Shown piece after piece: positions 45,118-53,830 of a DNA stretch of 64,000 nt. The notes under the pieces are model-generated. The model was not told where the DNA came from. It was given only the letters and a program-made list of their open reading frames with translations, and did not search any database. Source of the stretch: Priestia megaterium (GTDB taxonomy: Bacteria > Bacillota > Bacilli > Bacillales > Bacillaceae_H); contig VTEF01000004.1 of assembly GCA_008180335.1 (NCBI GenBank), positions 124,850 to 188,849 of the forward strand, in the 5' to 3' direction. Within the stretch, counting starts at the first letter, position 1, and each line of letters starts with the position of its first letter. The position numbers and the translations under genes were made by a program.

Positions 45118-47250
45118 ATGATGGAAATGACACATGACGCAGAGAGAAATATAGAGTTAGCGCATCCATCTCACTATAACAACCGCGAACTAAGCTGGTT
45201 GGCGTTTAACCAACGAGTATTAGAAGAAGCTATGGATACAAGGAATGCACTGTTAGAGCGCTTAAAATTTTTAGCGATTTTCAGCTCGAATTTAGATGAG
45301 TTTTTTATGGTGCGTGTAGCAGGCTTAAAAGATCAAGTCAAAGCAGGCTTTAATAAACCAGAAAATAAAGCAGGCTTAACACCAAAGCAGCAGCTAGCAG
45401 CTATTTCAAAGAAAAATCACGAGTTAGTGAATCTTCAATGCGAAACCTACACAAAGGTATTAATTCCTCTTCTTGAAAAAGAACACATCAAGCTTTTGGA
45501 TGTAGCAAAACTAGACTTGCATCAGTTAGCTTATTTAGAAACTTATTTTGATGAACAAGTTTTCCCTGTACTAACACCAATGGCTGTAGATGCTTACCGT
45601 CCATTCCCAATGCTTCTTAATAAGAGTTTAAATTTAGCAGTTGTGCTAGAAGAACAGCTTGAAGAAGAACAGCAGATTGCACAGATAAAAGGAAGACTGG
45701 CAATTGTTCAAGTGCCTGCCGTATTAGGCCGTTACATAGAGTTAGAAACAAAATCTAATGAACGGGTATTTGTTTTATTAGAAGATGTGATTTCACATTT
45801 TATGTATAAACTGTTCCATGGCTATCATGTGGCTTCTGTATCCCAGTTCCGAATTACTCGAAATGCTGATATGACGATTCATGAGGAAGGCGCTCGTGAT
45901 TTGTTAAAAGAAATTGAAAAAGAGTTAAAGAAGCGCAAGTGGGGTGCGGCTGTTCGTTTAGAGGTGAAAGGGGAATCCTATGATGAATCTGTTCTTTCAT
46001 ATTTAAAGAAAGAGCTAGAAGTTCATGATAAAGATGTATATTGGATTAATGGACCGCTCGATTTAACCATTTTATTTTCGTTTTATAAAATGATTAAATC
46101 AACACATGAGCACCTTGCGGAAGAAGCGTTTATTCCGCAACCTCCTAAAGATTTAGCCTCTGATGAAGATATTTTTGAGAAAATCCTTGAAAAAGATTTA
46201 CTCTTCCATCATCCTTATGAATCATTCGAACCAGTTATTGATTTTGTTGCTGATGCGGCAGATGATCCAGATGTATTAGCGATAAAGCAGACATTGTATC
46301 GGGTAAGTGGCGATTCTCCTATTATAAAGGCTCTTCAAAGAGCAGCTGAGAACGGTAAACAAGTAACAGTACTTGTCGAGTTAAAGGCTCGTTTTGATGA
46401 AGAAAATAACGTTCAATGGGCAAAGGAACTAGAGAAAGCAGGCTGCCACGTCATATATGGAATGACGCATTTAAAAACCCATAGTAAAATTACTCTCGTG
46501 TTGAGACGAAGAAACAATCGTATTGAGCGATTTGTCCATCTTGGTACTGGAAATTACAATGATGCAACTGCGAAAATATATACAGATCTAAGTTTATTAA
46601 CTGCGAATCGAAAAGTTGGAGTTGATGCTACAAACTTTTTCAATTATTTAAGCGGTTATACAGAAAAGCCGAATTATCATCATTTATCTGTAGCGCCTTT
46701 TGATATTCGTGAAGATTTCCTAAAATTAATTGATGAAGAAATTTCTTTTCATACAAAGCATGGAAACGGTCGAATTATTGCAAAGATGAACTCGTTAACA
46801 GATAAAATTTTGATTATGAAATTATACGAGGCATCTAAAGCTGGTGTATCTATTGATTTGATTGTTCGCGGAACGTGTTGTCTGCGCCCAGGAATTAAAG
46901 GGATTAGTGAGAATATTCGAGTGAGAAGCATTGTAGGTCGTTTCTTAGAACATAGCCGCATTTATTATTTTTATCATAACGGTGAGGCAAAACTCTTCTT
47001 TTCTTCAGCTGATATGATGACACGAAATATGGTAAAGCGAGTGGAAATACTGTTTCCTGTTTTTGATGGCTGTTTGAAAAAACGCACATTAAAATGGCTA
47101 AATTTGATGTTAGAAGACAATGTAAAAGCACGTGAACAAGATGCCAATGGAAATTATCATTATGTCAAACGCGATAAAGAAGATCCGATTATTGACAGTC
47201 AATTAATGCTTTATCAAATGGCTTATAATGTCATGGAAGATGAAGAATAA
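45118..47250 (+). CDS. ppk: polyphosphate kinase 1
   Basis: ATG 45118 has GAGG 9 nt upstream; the upstream TTG 45094 has none. The about 710-aa enzyme has the Ppk1 domains in order: N-terminal (NNRELSWLAFNQRVLEEA), head, and two phospholipase-D-like C-terminal domains with the autophosphorylated His in THLKTHSKITLV and DVLAIKQTLYR, KARFDEENN. It polymerises the ATP gamma-phosphate into polyphosphate. Pho-box-like repeats precede it. Last gene before a terminator. Confidence 0.95.
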   Translation: MMEMTHDAERNIELAHPSHYNNRELSWLAFNQRVLEEAMDTRNALLERLKFLAIFSSNLDEFFMVRVAGLKDQVKAGFNKPENKAGLTPKQQLAAISKKNHELVNLQCETYTKVLIPLLEKEHIKLLDVAKLDLHQLAYLETYFDEQVFPVLTPMAVDAYRPFPMLLNKSLNLAVVLEEQLEEEQQIAQIKGRLAIVQVPAVLGRYIELETKSNERVFVLLEDVISHFMYKLFHGYHVASVSQFRITRNADMTIHEEGARDLLKEIEKELKKRKWGAAVRLEVKGESYDESVLSYLKKELEVHDKDVYWINGPLDLTILFSFYKMIKSTHEHLAEEAFIPQPPKDLASDEDIFEKILEKDLLFHHPYESFEPVIDFVADAADDPDVLAIKQTLYRVSGDSPIIKALQRAAENGKQVTVLVELKARFDEENNVQWAKELEKAGCHVIYGMTHLKTHSKITLVLRRRNNRIERFVHLGTGNYNDATAKIYTDLSLLTANRKVGVDATNFFNYLSGYTEKPNYHHLSVAPFDIREDFLKLIDEEISFHTKHGNGRIIAKMNSLTDKILIMKLYEASKAGVSIDLIVRGTCCLRPGIKGISENIRVRSIVGRFLEHSRIYYFYHNGEAKLFFSSADMMTRNMVKRVEILFPVFDGCLKKRTLKWLNLMLEDNVKAREQDANGNYHYVKRDKEDPIIDSQLMLYQMAYNVMEDEE

Positions 47251-47284
47251 GCTATTGAAAAAGACCTGTTAGTCACCATAAACG

Positions 47285-47316
47285 TAAAAAAGCCGATGCA
47301 TCATCGGCTTTTTATT
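47285..47316. terminator. bidirectional terminator
   Basis: AAAAAGCCGATG / CATCGGCTTTTT, 12-bp perfect stem, between ppk (+) and the coat-like gene (-). Confidence 0.92.
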
Positions 47317-47320
47317 TATT

Positions 47321-47581
47321 TTATCGAAGGACAGGACCGAATCCTGGGGTGCCATAGAAATTATTATAGACAGGTGCCCCTGTTGAATATCCTCCATAGT
47401 AAGGAGCTGGGGGATAAGGATACGGCGGATACGGGGGACAGCAGCCTGGACGCCCAAATCCGCTTACAGCTAGTCCGCCTAGTAACCCACCTGCTAATCC
47501 AGCGGCAAATGGAAAAGCGAAAAAACGTTGTTCGCCATTGGGAGCAGTACGATATACACCATACGGATAATGATAATACAT
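47321..47581 (-). CDS. Gly/Pro/Tyr-rich coat-like small protein
   Basis: AAGGAGG lies 7-8 nt before ATG 47581. The 86-aa protein starts with a Tyr-rich stretch (MYYHYPYGVYR). A glycine-rich hydrophobic segment (FAAGLAGGLLGGLAVSGFG) and then CCPPYPPYPYPP follow. This composition is common among small spore-coat or membrane-associated Bacillus proteins. No family can be named and spore location is inferred only from composition. Confidence 0.65.
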   Translation of the reverse strand: MYYHYPYGVYRTAPNGEQRFFAFPFAAGLAGGLLGGLAVSGFGRPGCCPPYPPYPYPPAPYYGGYSTGAPVYNNFYGTPGFGPVLR

Positions 47582-47749
47582 GTTTTAACCTCCTTCTCTG
47601 TTATCTTTGTAGTGTATGGTATTTATGTACATTATGAGCCTGACCTCTTATACAATAGTTTTATCAAGGGCTATAAAATATCGACAGGAATAAAATGAAA
47701 GTTCACTGAGCGGATGAATTTTATCTCCTGATAGTACCAGTTAAAACGA

Positions 47750-47803
47750 AATAAAAAACGCCTCCAATTGTTAGACACAATCTAACAATTGGAGGCGTTT
47801 TTT
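47750..47803 (-). terminator. ykuE terminator with 23-bp perfect stem
   Basis: AAAAAACGCCTCCAATTG and onward (47753-47775) pairs without mismatch with 47781-47803, loop CACAA. It abuts the ykuE stop. Confidence 0.93.
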
Positions 47804-48672
47804 CAGCTTTGAGAGCGTAAAGTGAAAAGTGTGATTTCTGGTGTTGCTAAAAATCGAAACGGAATACGAGTTGTCCCGATGCCTCGGTTGACATATAGTT
47901 TCATTTTTGACTCACCTACTTCATATAATCCTTCAGGATAGACGGTTCCAAACGGTGGTGTAATAAGAGGACCGAAAAACGGAATTTGAATTTGTCCACC
48001 ATGGCTATGACCGGAGATTTGCAAGTCAACAGGAAATGTAGCAGCTTTTACTGCAACATCGGGCTCATGAATCAAGGCGATGGAAAAAGTATTCTCGTCA
48101 AGTACTCCAAGCGTTTGTTCATACTGAGGATCACCAAGCATAACGTCATCCAATCCACAAATATGAATGTAGCCAGCGTTTTCTAGCTCCAGCTTTACAA
48201 CCTCATTTACGAGTAAGTGAAATCCAGATTTTTCAATGATTTCTTTATATAATTCTGTTCCATATCCACCATGATCATGATTACCGTATATAGCATATTT
48301 GCCAATAGGTGCTTTAATTCGTTTTAGAATAGGAACAATTTGATTTGGATTAGGGTATTCATTGGGAATATCCATTAAATCTCCGGTGAAGAGAACGATA
48401 TCAGGCTCCAATTTATTTATTCTATCAATAAGATGATCTAATTGAAGTAAATCATATGAAAGGCCGAGGTGGGTGTCGCTAAATTGCAAAATACGTATGT
48501 TATGAAAGCTATTCGGAATGGATGCTGACTGAATGGTCTGACGAACCACTTGCAATCGCCTAGGCTCAATATATTTTGCATAAGTATACCCAAAAGATGT
48601 TGTCAAAATCGTGCCTAACGATATAGAAAATAATCCTTTCAAAAAAGATCGTCTGGTGTACGTCTTTTTCAT
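47803..48672 (-). CDS. ykuE: Tat-exported metallophosphoesterase YkuE
   Basis: The 289-aa protein has a twin-arginine signal (TRRSFLKG at 6-13, then a hydrophobic stretch to about 32). The calcineurin-like motifs follow in order: FSDTHLG, TGDLMD, YGNHDHGG, LIHEPD and GHSHGGQ, which bind two metals. B. subtilis YkuE is a known Tat substrate bound to the cell wall. The natural substrate is uncertain. It is transcribed divergently from fadH. Confidence 0.93.
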   Translation of the reverse strand: MKKTYTRRSFLKGLFSISLGTILTTSFGYTYAKYIEPRRLQVVRQTIQSASIPNSFHNIRILQFSDTHLGLSYDLLQLDHLIDRINKLEPDIVLFTGDLMDIPNEYPNPNQIVPILKRIKAPIGKYAIYGNHDHGGYGTELYKEIIEKSGFHLLVNEVVKLELENAGYIHICGLDDVMLGDPQYEQTLGVLDENTFSIALIHEPDVAVKAATFPVDLQISGHSHGGQIQIPFFGPLITPPFGTVYPEGLYEVGESKMKLYVNRGIGTTRIPFRFLATPEITLFTLRSQS

Positions 48673-48913
48673 TTTAAAACCAACCTATTCTATAATTTCT
48701 TTACGTAGAGTGAAGTACCATTAATACTTTAGTGAAATTAATTATAGCATTAATTTTTTAGGATAACACTTAAAACCTCTATCTTACTAAAGAAAAAGCA
48801 GGTATTTTACAAGGGTAGAAATAGAATTTTCAGATAATTAATGTTTCTATTTGTCCTAAAAAAAGGTAAAATAGTAGTGAGATAATTTATTTTTACAAAG
48901 GGGATGAGTCAAG

Positions 48914-49678
48914 GTGAAGGGAAAAGTAGTAATCGTTACAGGTGGTTCAAGCGGTATGGGCAAGCATATGGCAAAAAGATTTGCTGACGATGGAGCGTAC
49001 GTTGTTATTACAGGACGCTCAATGGAACGTTTGTTAGAAACAAAAACAGAAATTGAAACATTTGAGAATCAAGTGTTAACAGTTGAGATGGATGTTCGCA
49101 ATCCTGAAGACGTAGAAAGAATGGTGAAAGAAACAGATGAAGCATTTGGAAGAATTGACTTTCTTGTAAATAACGCAGCAGGAAACTTTGTTTGTCCAGC
49201 GGAAGAACTGTCAGTCAATGGATGGAACAGCGTAATTAACATCGTTTTAAATGGAACATTCTATTGTAGTTCAGCAGTAGGGAATTACTGGATTGAGAGG
49301 CAGATAAGAGGTTCTATTACTAATATTGTTGCCACCTATGCTTGGAATGCAGGGGTTGGTGTGATTCACTCAGCGTGTGCAAAATCCGGTGTTCTTACAA
49401 TGACAAGAACACTCGCTGTTGAGTGGGGAAGAAAATATGGCATTCGAGTAAATGCAATTGCTCCTGGGCCGATTGAACGCACGGGTGGAGCTGATAAGCT
49501 CTTTGATTCCGAAAAAATGAAAGCGCGTACACTGGATTCAGTTCCATTAGGTCGATTCGGTACGCCAGAAGAGATTGCTGCTTTAGCTGCTTTCTTGTTC
49601 TCAGAAGACGCATCCTATATTAATGGAGAGTGTATTACAATGGATGGCGCTCAATGGTTAAATAAAAATCCATTTTAA
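48914..49678 (+). CDS. fadH: 2,4-dienoyl-CoA reductase
   Basis: GTG 48914 lies after AAAGGGGATG. The 254-aa SDR has TGGSSGMGKHMA, NNAAGNF and an S-A-C-A-K segment. In it Ser replaces the usual catalytic Tyr while Lys is kept, as in the DECR family. That agrees with FadH/YkuF: NADPH-dependent reduction of 2,4-dienoyl-CoA in unsaturated fatty-acid breakdown. Position after ykuE matches B. subtilis. The 190-bp gap behind it has no confirmed gene. Confidence 0.9.
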   Translation: MKGKVVIVTGGSSGMGKHMAKRFADDGAYVVITGRSMERLLETKTEIETFENQVLTVEMDVRNPEDVERMVKETDEAFGRIDFLVNNAAGNFVCPAEELSVNGWNSVINIVLNGTFYCSSAVGNYWIERQIRGSITNIVATYAWNAGVGVIHSACAKSGVLTMTRTLAVEWGRKYGIRVNAIAPGPIERTGGADKLFDSEKMKARTLDSVPLGRFGTPEEIAALAAFLFSEDASYINGECITMDGAQWLNKNPF

Positions 49679-49868
49679 CAAAAGGAGTGTTAGCTCGATT
49701 CAACGGCAATGGCAGTGACATACCACCAGTTCTTTACCGTAAACAAGCGATCGCTATCCTCAAGGAGTGTGAAGTGCATAGCTGAGCGGAAATCCAACTG
49801 CAAATACTAGCCAATTTTCTCCTTTCGTATTATACTTACTAAAAATGTGTAATAAGGGGGAGAGTTAA

Positions 49869-51080
49869 ATGGATCCATTAGATATATTAACAAACATAGA
49901 AAGAACTCTTCCGTATTATCAAGCAATTTTTAGTGCAGATGAACATAAGATTGTTGGATATGAAGTGTTGGCTAGAATTGAAACAGATGAAGAGATTAAA
50001 AGTCTGGGTTCTTTTTTTCATGATGATGCAATTCCGGATGAATACCGTACAGAAGTTGATTATGCTGTATTAACAAAAGCGTTAGAGCATATTTTACAGC
50101 AAGAAGAGCAATTCTTAATTTTTATCAATCAGAATCCTAACCTATTAATGAACGATCACGGTGAATCTTTGTTAGAGTTATTGCAATCTTTTGCAAATAA
50201 AGGGCTGTCCTTAGACCGTATAGTGCTAGAGATTACTGAGCATAATTTTAATGGAGATATTGAATCTCTTCAAAACTTATTAAAGTATTATCAAACATAC
50301 GGCATTAAAATTGCTATCGATAATATTGGAAAAGAAAGCAGTAATCTTGATCGAATTGGGCTACTTTCACCAGATATTTTAAAAGTAGACTTACATATTT
50401 TAAGACAAACAGCAATGACACAATCGTATCAGGATGTATTGTATTCATTATCATTATTAGCAAGAAAGATGGGAGTGACTCTGCTGTATGAAGATATTGA
50501 GGCTTCTTACCAACTTCAATACGCATGGAGAAACGGCGGGAGATATTTTCAAGGCTTTTATCTTCATAAACCTTCTGCGGAACTTGTCGACTCTTATATA
50601 TTAAAAGACAAATTAAAAAATCAATTTGAAATGTTTATTTCGCATGAAAAGAAAAAGTTATTAACACTGTATCAACTTACCGAGCGTTTTCAAGATAAAA
50701 TGCAACAAGTAATGAACAAGTGCCGAAAAAGTGAAACGTATGATGAGATGCTCAATATTATGGCTGAGGAATTATCACAGGCTTGTTTTCGGTTATACAT
50801 TTGTGATGAAAATGGTTTTCAGAAGTCATCAAACTGGCTTAAACAAGGTAATTCGTGGGTCGCCGAGCCTCAATATGTAAATAAGAACTGGAGCTGGCGT
50901 CCATATTTCCTTGAAAATATTATTCGTATGAGCTACGAACAAAAAGGAATTTTATCAGATTTATATAATGATATCGAGACAGGTGAAAATATTCGAACAT
51001 TCTCATATCCAATTGATCAAACGCACTATGTGTTTATTGATATCTCATACGCATTTTTATATGAAAAAGATGCACTATAA
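49869..51080 (+). CDS. ykuI: EAL-domain c-di-GMP protein YkuI
   Basis: AAGGGGGAG precedes ATG. The 403-aa protein has an EAL domain (about 10-250) and a C-terminal PAS-like YkuI_C domain (about 255-403). EAL is E-V-L (GYEVLARI), the usual D-D-F-G reads D-N-I-G (Asp151-Asn152), while a Lys (ILKVDL), a Glu (YEDIEA) and QGF are present. It should bind c-di-GMP; the Asn suggests weak or no hydrolysis. B. subtilis YkuI is reported as binding without clear activity. Confidence 0.9.
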   Translation: MDPLDILTNIERTLPYYQAIFSADEHKIVGYEVLARIETDEEIKSLGSFFHDDAIPDEYRTEVDYAVLTKALEHILQQEEQFLIFINQNPNLLMNDHGESLLELLQSFANKGLSLDRIVLEITEHNFNGDIESLQNLLKYYQTYGIKIAIDNIGKESSNLDRIGLLSPDILKVDLHILRQTAMTQSYQDVLYSLSLLARKMGVTLLYEDIEASYQLQYAWRNGGRYFQGFYLHKPSAELVDSYILKDKLKNQFEMFISHEKKKLLTLYQLTERFQDKMQQVMNKCRKSETYDEMLNIMAEELSQACFRLYICDENGFQKSSNWLKQGNSWVAEPQYVNKNWSWRPYFLENIIRMSYEQKGILSDLYNDIETGENIRTFSYPIDQTHYVFIDISYAFLYEKDAL

Positions 51081-51095
51081 TATCCCTAATATTAA

Positions 51096-51144
51096 CAAAA
51101 AAACACACCCTGAACGTAATGATGCTCAGGGTGTGTTTTTTTGT
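51096..51144 (+). terminator. ykuI terminator
   Basis: A17-bp stem AAACACACCCTGA / TCAGGGTGTGTTT flanked by A7 and T7. Confidence 0.93.
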
Positions 51145-51263
51145 TAATAGAACTGAAAATGAAGAAGCAAGAGACGTTATCTGTTCAAAAGGTGAGAATA
51201 TGAATGAAGAAATAAGAGAAGATATAAGTAAAAATAAATGTTGACGAAAGGAGCAATGATAAA

Positions 51264-51752
51264 ATGAAAAAAACAGTCTTAACTTTTATTTGTGTAATTT
51301 GTTTAACATTTATTGTATCACCTGCTAGGGCAGAAGTAGATGGAAAGACACGAAATGAAATTTTTATGGTATTACACGAGGCATTTCAAGCACAATTACG
51401 CTTGGCAAATCAATATTATTCGAAAGAACAGGCAGTGGAAACATTAAAACCTTACTTTAAAGAAGAGTATGTCCGCAAATTTTTAAATGAAAATTTAGTA
51501 CAAAAAGCGCAAGGTTATACAGTAGAAGGGGCGGATTTTGCGCTTTATTCTATTCCGTATTTTTCATATGATGAACAAACAAAAGTTGCTGTTCATCCCT
51601 CTATGAATAAAGCGTATGTTTACGAATATTTTCCAGCTGTTCAAGATGGCCCTGTTTCATATGGAGCTCATTACGAAATGCTAACTTTAAATAAGGAAAA
51701 CGGAAAATGGAAAGTGAGTGCATTCACGTACAGTGAGCAAAAACCAAGTTAA
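51264..51752 (+). CDS. secreted DUF3993-type protein
   Basis: GAAAGGAG precedes ATG. The 162-aa protein has a Sec signal (1-23, cleavage after ARA). The mature region has helices then beta strands (YYSKEQAVETLKPYF, YVRKFLNEN, VYEYFPA, LTLNKENGKWKVSAF). I place it in the DUF3993 family, extracellular and uncharacterised. A 14-codon ORF (51200-51244) with an AAAAGGTGAG site lies just upstream. Confidence 0.7.
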   Translation: MKKTVLTFICVICLTFIVSPARAEVDGKTRNEIFMVLHEAFQAQLRLANQYYSKEQAVETLKPYFKEEYVRKFLNENLVQKAQGYTVEGADFALYSIPYFSYDEQTKVAVHPSMNKAYVYEYFPAVQDGPVSYGAHYEMLTLNKENGKWKVSAFTYSEQKPS

Positions 51753-51787
51753 GCGCTTTTAAGAATAGAAACGCTTAACTTAAATGG

Positions 51788-52024
51788 TTAAGCTAGACCT
51801 AACAAATGTTCTAAGCGTTGTAAATCGAATCCTTTTACAAGCTCATCATCTACTCTTACGGTCGGTGTGGAATAAGATTCAAATTCACTAATCATGCGAT
51901 CGCGGGCAATTGAGTCTGTGGAAACATCGAATTCCGTATAGCTTATTTGATGATGTTGTAAAAATTGTTTAACAATTTGGCACGGTGGGCAAGATGGTTG
52001 TGTATAGACTTCTACCTTTTTCAC
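51788..52024 (-). CDS. glutaredoxin-family protein
   Basis: GTG 52024 is preferred: GGAGGTG is 6 nt upstream, and the ATG at 52039 overlaps it. The 78-aa protein has the thioredoxin fold with C-P-P-C (Cys12, Cys15), the cis-proline in YSTPTVRV and a C-terminal LQRLEHLLG helix. It should reduce disulfides or mixed thiols in the cytoplasm. Stand-alone gene between ykuI and ykuJ blocks. Confidence 0.88.
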   Translation of the reverse strand: MKKVEVYTQPSCPPCQIVKQFLQHHQISYTEFDVSTDSIARDRMISEFESYSTPTVRVDDELVKGFDLQRLEHLLGLA

Positions 52025-52277
52025 AGAAGGCACCTCCATAGAGTTTAAATTTGATTAAACACTATGTTATTATAATGAAAAACGGAATTAATCGCTATAA
52101 TAAGGTATTTTCTTGTGAAAAATTCATGTAAAGTACTTGTGTTTTTTTAGTATGTGGCATATAGTGAAATGGTGTCTTTTATGTATTGTTTCAAATAAGT
52201 AAATGACTTGAGATAATATTTTAGAAAAACCTACTTATTAGTTAGGTAATGATGTAATCGTTGAAAGGAGAGATTAT

Positions 52278-52514
52278 ATGTCACAATTACAAGGTATTTT
52301 AACTCGTCTTGTGAATCTCCGTGAGCAAGCAAGTGGAAGTGAAGCACCACAACGCTTCTTCGAAGTAGATGGAAAACGAATTTGTAGCGTAAAATATCAT
52401 GCAAAAACTGAAACGTTTGAACTTGAAGTGTATCAAGATGGTGAAAAGCCAAGTGTTTATCAATTTGATAATATTGATATGATTGCAATTGAGATTTTTG
52501 AACTTATTCATTAA
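52278..52514 (+). CDS. ykuJ: YkuJ-family DUF1797 protein
   Basis: GAAAGGAG precedes ATG. The 78-aa protein matches YkuJ: LTRLVNLREQASG, RFFEVDGKRICSVKY, FELEVY and the closing IDMIAIEIFELI. Small soluble, function unknown. Single gene with terminator. Confidence 0.92.
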   Translation: MSQLQGILTRLVNLREQASGSEAPQRFFEVDGKRICSVKYHAKTETFELEVYQDGEKPSVYQFDNIDMIAIEIFELIH

Positions 52515-52886
52515 TAAGTAAAAGATAACTAACAATTGTTGGTTAACACAATAAAAGGAATATCCTTAAAGTCGATAACAGATTTTAAGGATATTCCTTT
52601 TTTTAATGAAGTGGCAGTTTACTTTTTACAGGTGGTAAGACTTTAACCTCAAGGTGTTGAGGAAGCTTTACGTTATGCCTTTTTTCTTATTTTGACGGAA
52701 CAAATCGACAAATCCGTTAGATATCTAGTCAGAAAGTAATTTGAAGGGGTCGAAAGGTGTAAAAAAACCGCAAACAAAATATTCTAATCTTTCTGAAGTT
52801 TTGTTGACACTGTTTTGAAAACGCCATAGACTTAAAATACAGAAGTAATACAGCTATCATTTACATAGTATGCGGAGGGTAGCCAG
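52515..52886. other. 372-bp gap upstream of abbA
   Basis: It holds the ykuJ terminator and the abbA promoter region. TTGACA lies near 52804, with TAGACT 17 bp on. Spo0A-box-like words occur at 52702-52712 (TTTGTCGATTT, minus) and 52748-52754 (GGTCGAA), both imperfect. B. subtilis ykuK, which I recall here, is absent. Confidence 0.4.
52554..52604 (+). terminator. ykuJ terminator
   Basis: AAAGGAATATCCTTAAA / TTTAAGGATATTCCTTT, 17-bp perfect stem and T-run. Confidence 0.93.
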
Positions 52887-53087
52887 ATGAGGCAAAAAGG
52901 TGCGGTTTTATCAAATGAACAAGAACAACTTTTATTAGAGTTATTGTTTAAGCAGCAATATGCACTTGAAATTGTAAGTAGTCATATGACAGATATTGAA
53001 AAAGGTCTCATTAATGTAAATTCTGAACAATATGAAGAAATTGTGTCTCTATATGATTGTTTACGTGATGAATATGCTTCTTGTTAA
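52887..53087 (+). CDS. abbA: AbrB antirepressor AbbA
   Basis: GGAGGG lies 8 nt before ATG. The 66-aa helical protein matches AbbA (YkzF): NEQEQLLLELLFKQQYALEIVSS, DIEKGLINV and YEEIVSLYD. In B. subtilis AbbA mimics DNA and blocks AbrB, and is switched on by Spo0A-P in stationary phase. Gene position between ykuJ and ykuL agrees. Promoter TTGACA with a poor -10 fits regulated expression. Confidence 0.85.
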   Translation: MRQKGAVLSNEQEQLLLELLFKQQYALEIVSSHMTDIEKGLINVNSEQYEEIVSLYDCLRDEYASC

Positions 53088-53130
53088 TTGCAGAACGTAG
53101 ATTATGACAATTAAATAATACTCTTATTTA

Positions 53131-53168
53131 TAACAAGCTATTTCTATGGACTAGCTTGTTTTCTTTTT
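53131..53168 (+). terminator. abbA terminator
   Basis: AACAAGCTA / TAGCTTGTT then TTCTTTTT. Confidence 0.85.
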
Positions 53169-53282
53169 CATGAACTGGATTGTAAGTGGTCTCTCGCTAA
53201 TACGTCATTTATCAGGATTCGATGATGAGCAAGATTAAATCGATTGAAGTTTCACTTTATTCTTGACAAAGGAGTTATTGAA

Positions 53283-53729
53283 ATGATGAGTATGGATTAT
53301 CAGTATTTGCAAACAATTAAAATAGAAGAATTACTTGTTACAGCTGATCAGGTAGCGCATGTTCAAGTTGGGAATAGTTTAGAGCATGCCTTACTTGTTT
53401 TAACAAAAACAAGATATACTGCTGTTCCCGTCTTAAATAAGCTGTTTCAACTGCAAGGTTTTATCAGTGCAACCATGATTTTAGATTCAATCTTAGGTCT
53501 TAAACGAATTGAATTTGAACGCTTAGAGACAATGAAAGTAGAAGATGTAATGAACGAAGATGTTCCTCGTATATCGATAAAAAAATCAATGGAAAAAGTG
53601 ATGAGTGCAATGATCCATCATCCATTTCTATGCGTTGAAAATGAAGATGGATTATTCGCAGGTATTTTAACGAGGACGACACTTTTAAAGCTGTTAAAAG
53701 ATCAGGTAAGCAATGAGGAAACACTGTAA
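53283..53729 (+). CDS. cbpB: c-di-AMP-binding CBS protein CbpB/DarB (YkuL)
   Basis: ATG 53283 has AAAGGAG 8 nt upstream. The 148-aa protein consists of two CBS motifs (about 15-70, TRYTAVPVLN; about 80-138, HHPFLCVENEDG). It matches YkuL, which in B. subtilis binds c-di-AMP and, when free, stimulates the (p)ppGpp synthetase Rel and pyruvate carboxylase. Gene order abbA-ykuL-ccpC is as in B. subtilis. Confidence 0.9.
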   Translation: MMSMDYQYLQTIKIEELLVTADQVAHVQVGNSLEHALLVLTKTRYTAVPVLNKLFQLQGFISATMILDSILGLKRIEFERLETMKVEDVMNEDVPRISIKKSMEKVMSAMIHHPFLCVENEDGLFAGILTRTTLLKLLKDQVSNEETL

Positions 53730-53830
53730 AATCTTTATAATAAATATTTGTTCAATCTATCTTTCTTATGAATTTTTTTATATGATTAACATGTAAATAA
53801 GTAAAACAATGCTTTGAAAGGAATAACTAG

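Noticed and set aside
49687-49785. 32-codon frame after fadH preceded by AAAGGAG
   Set aside because: The GTG overlaps the ribosome site with no spacing and there is no promoter or terminator; probably chance.
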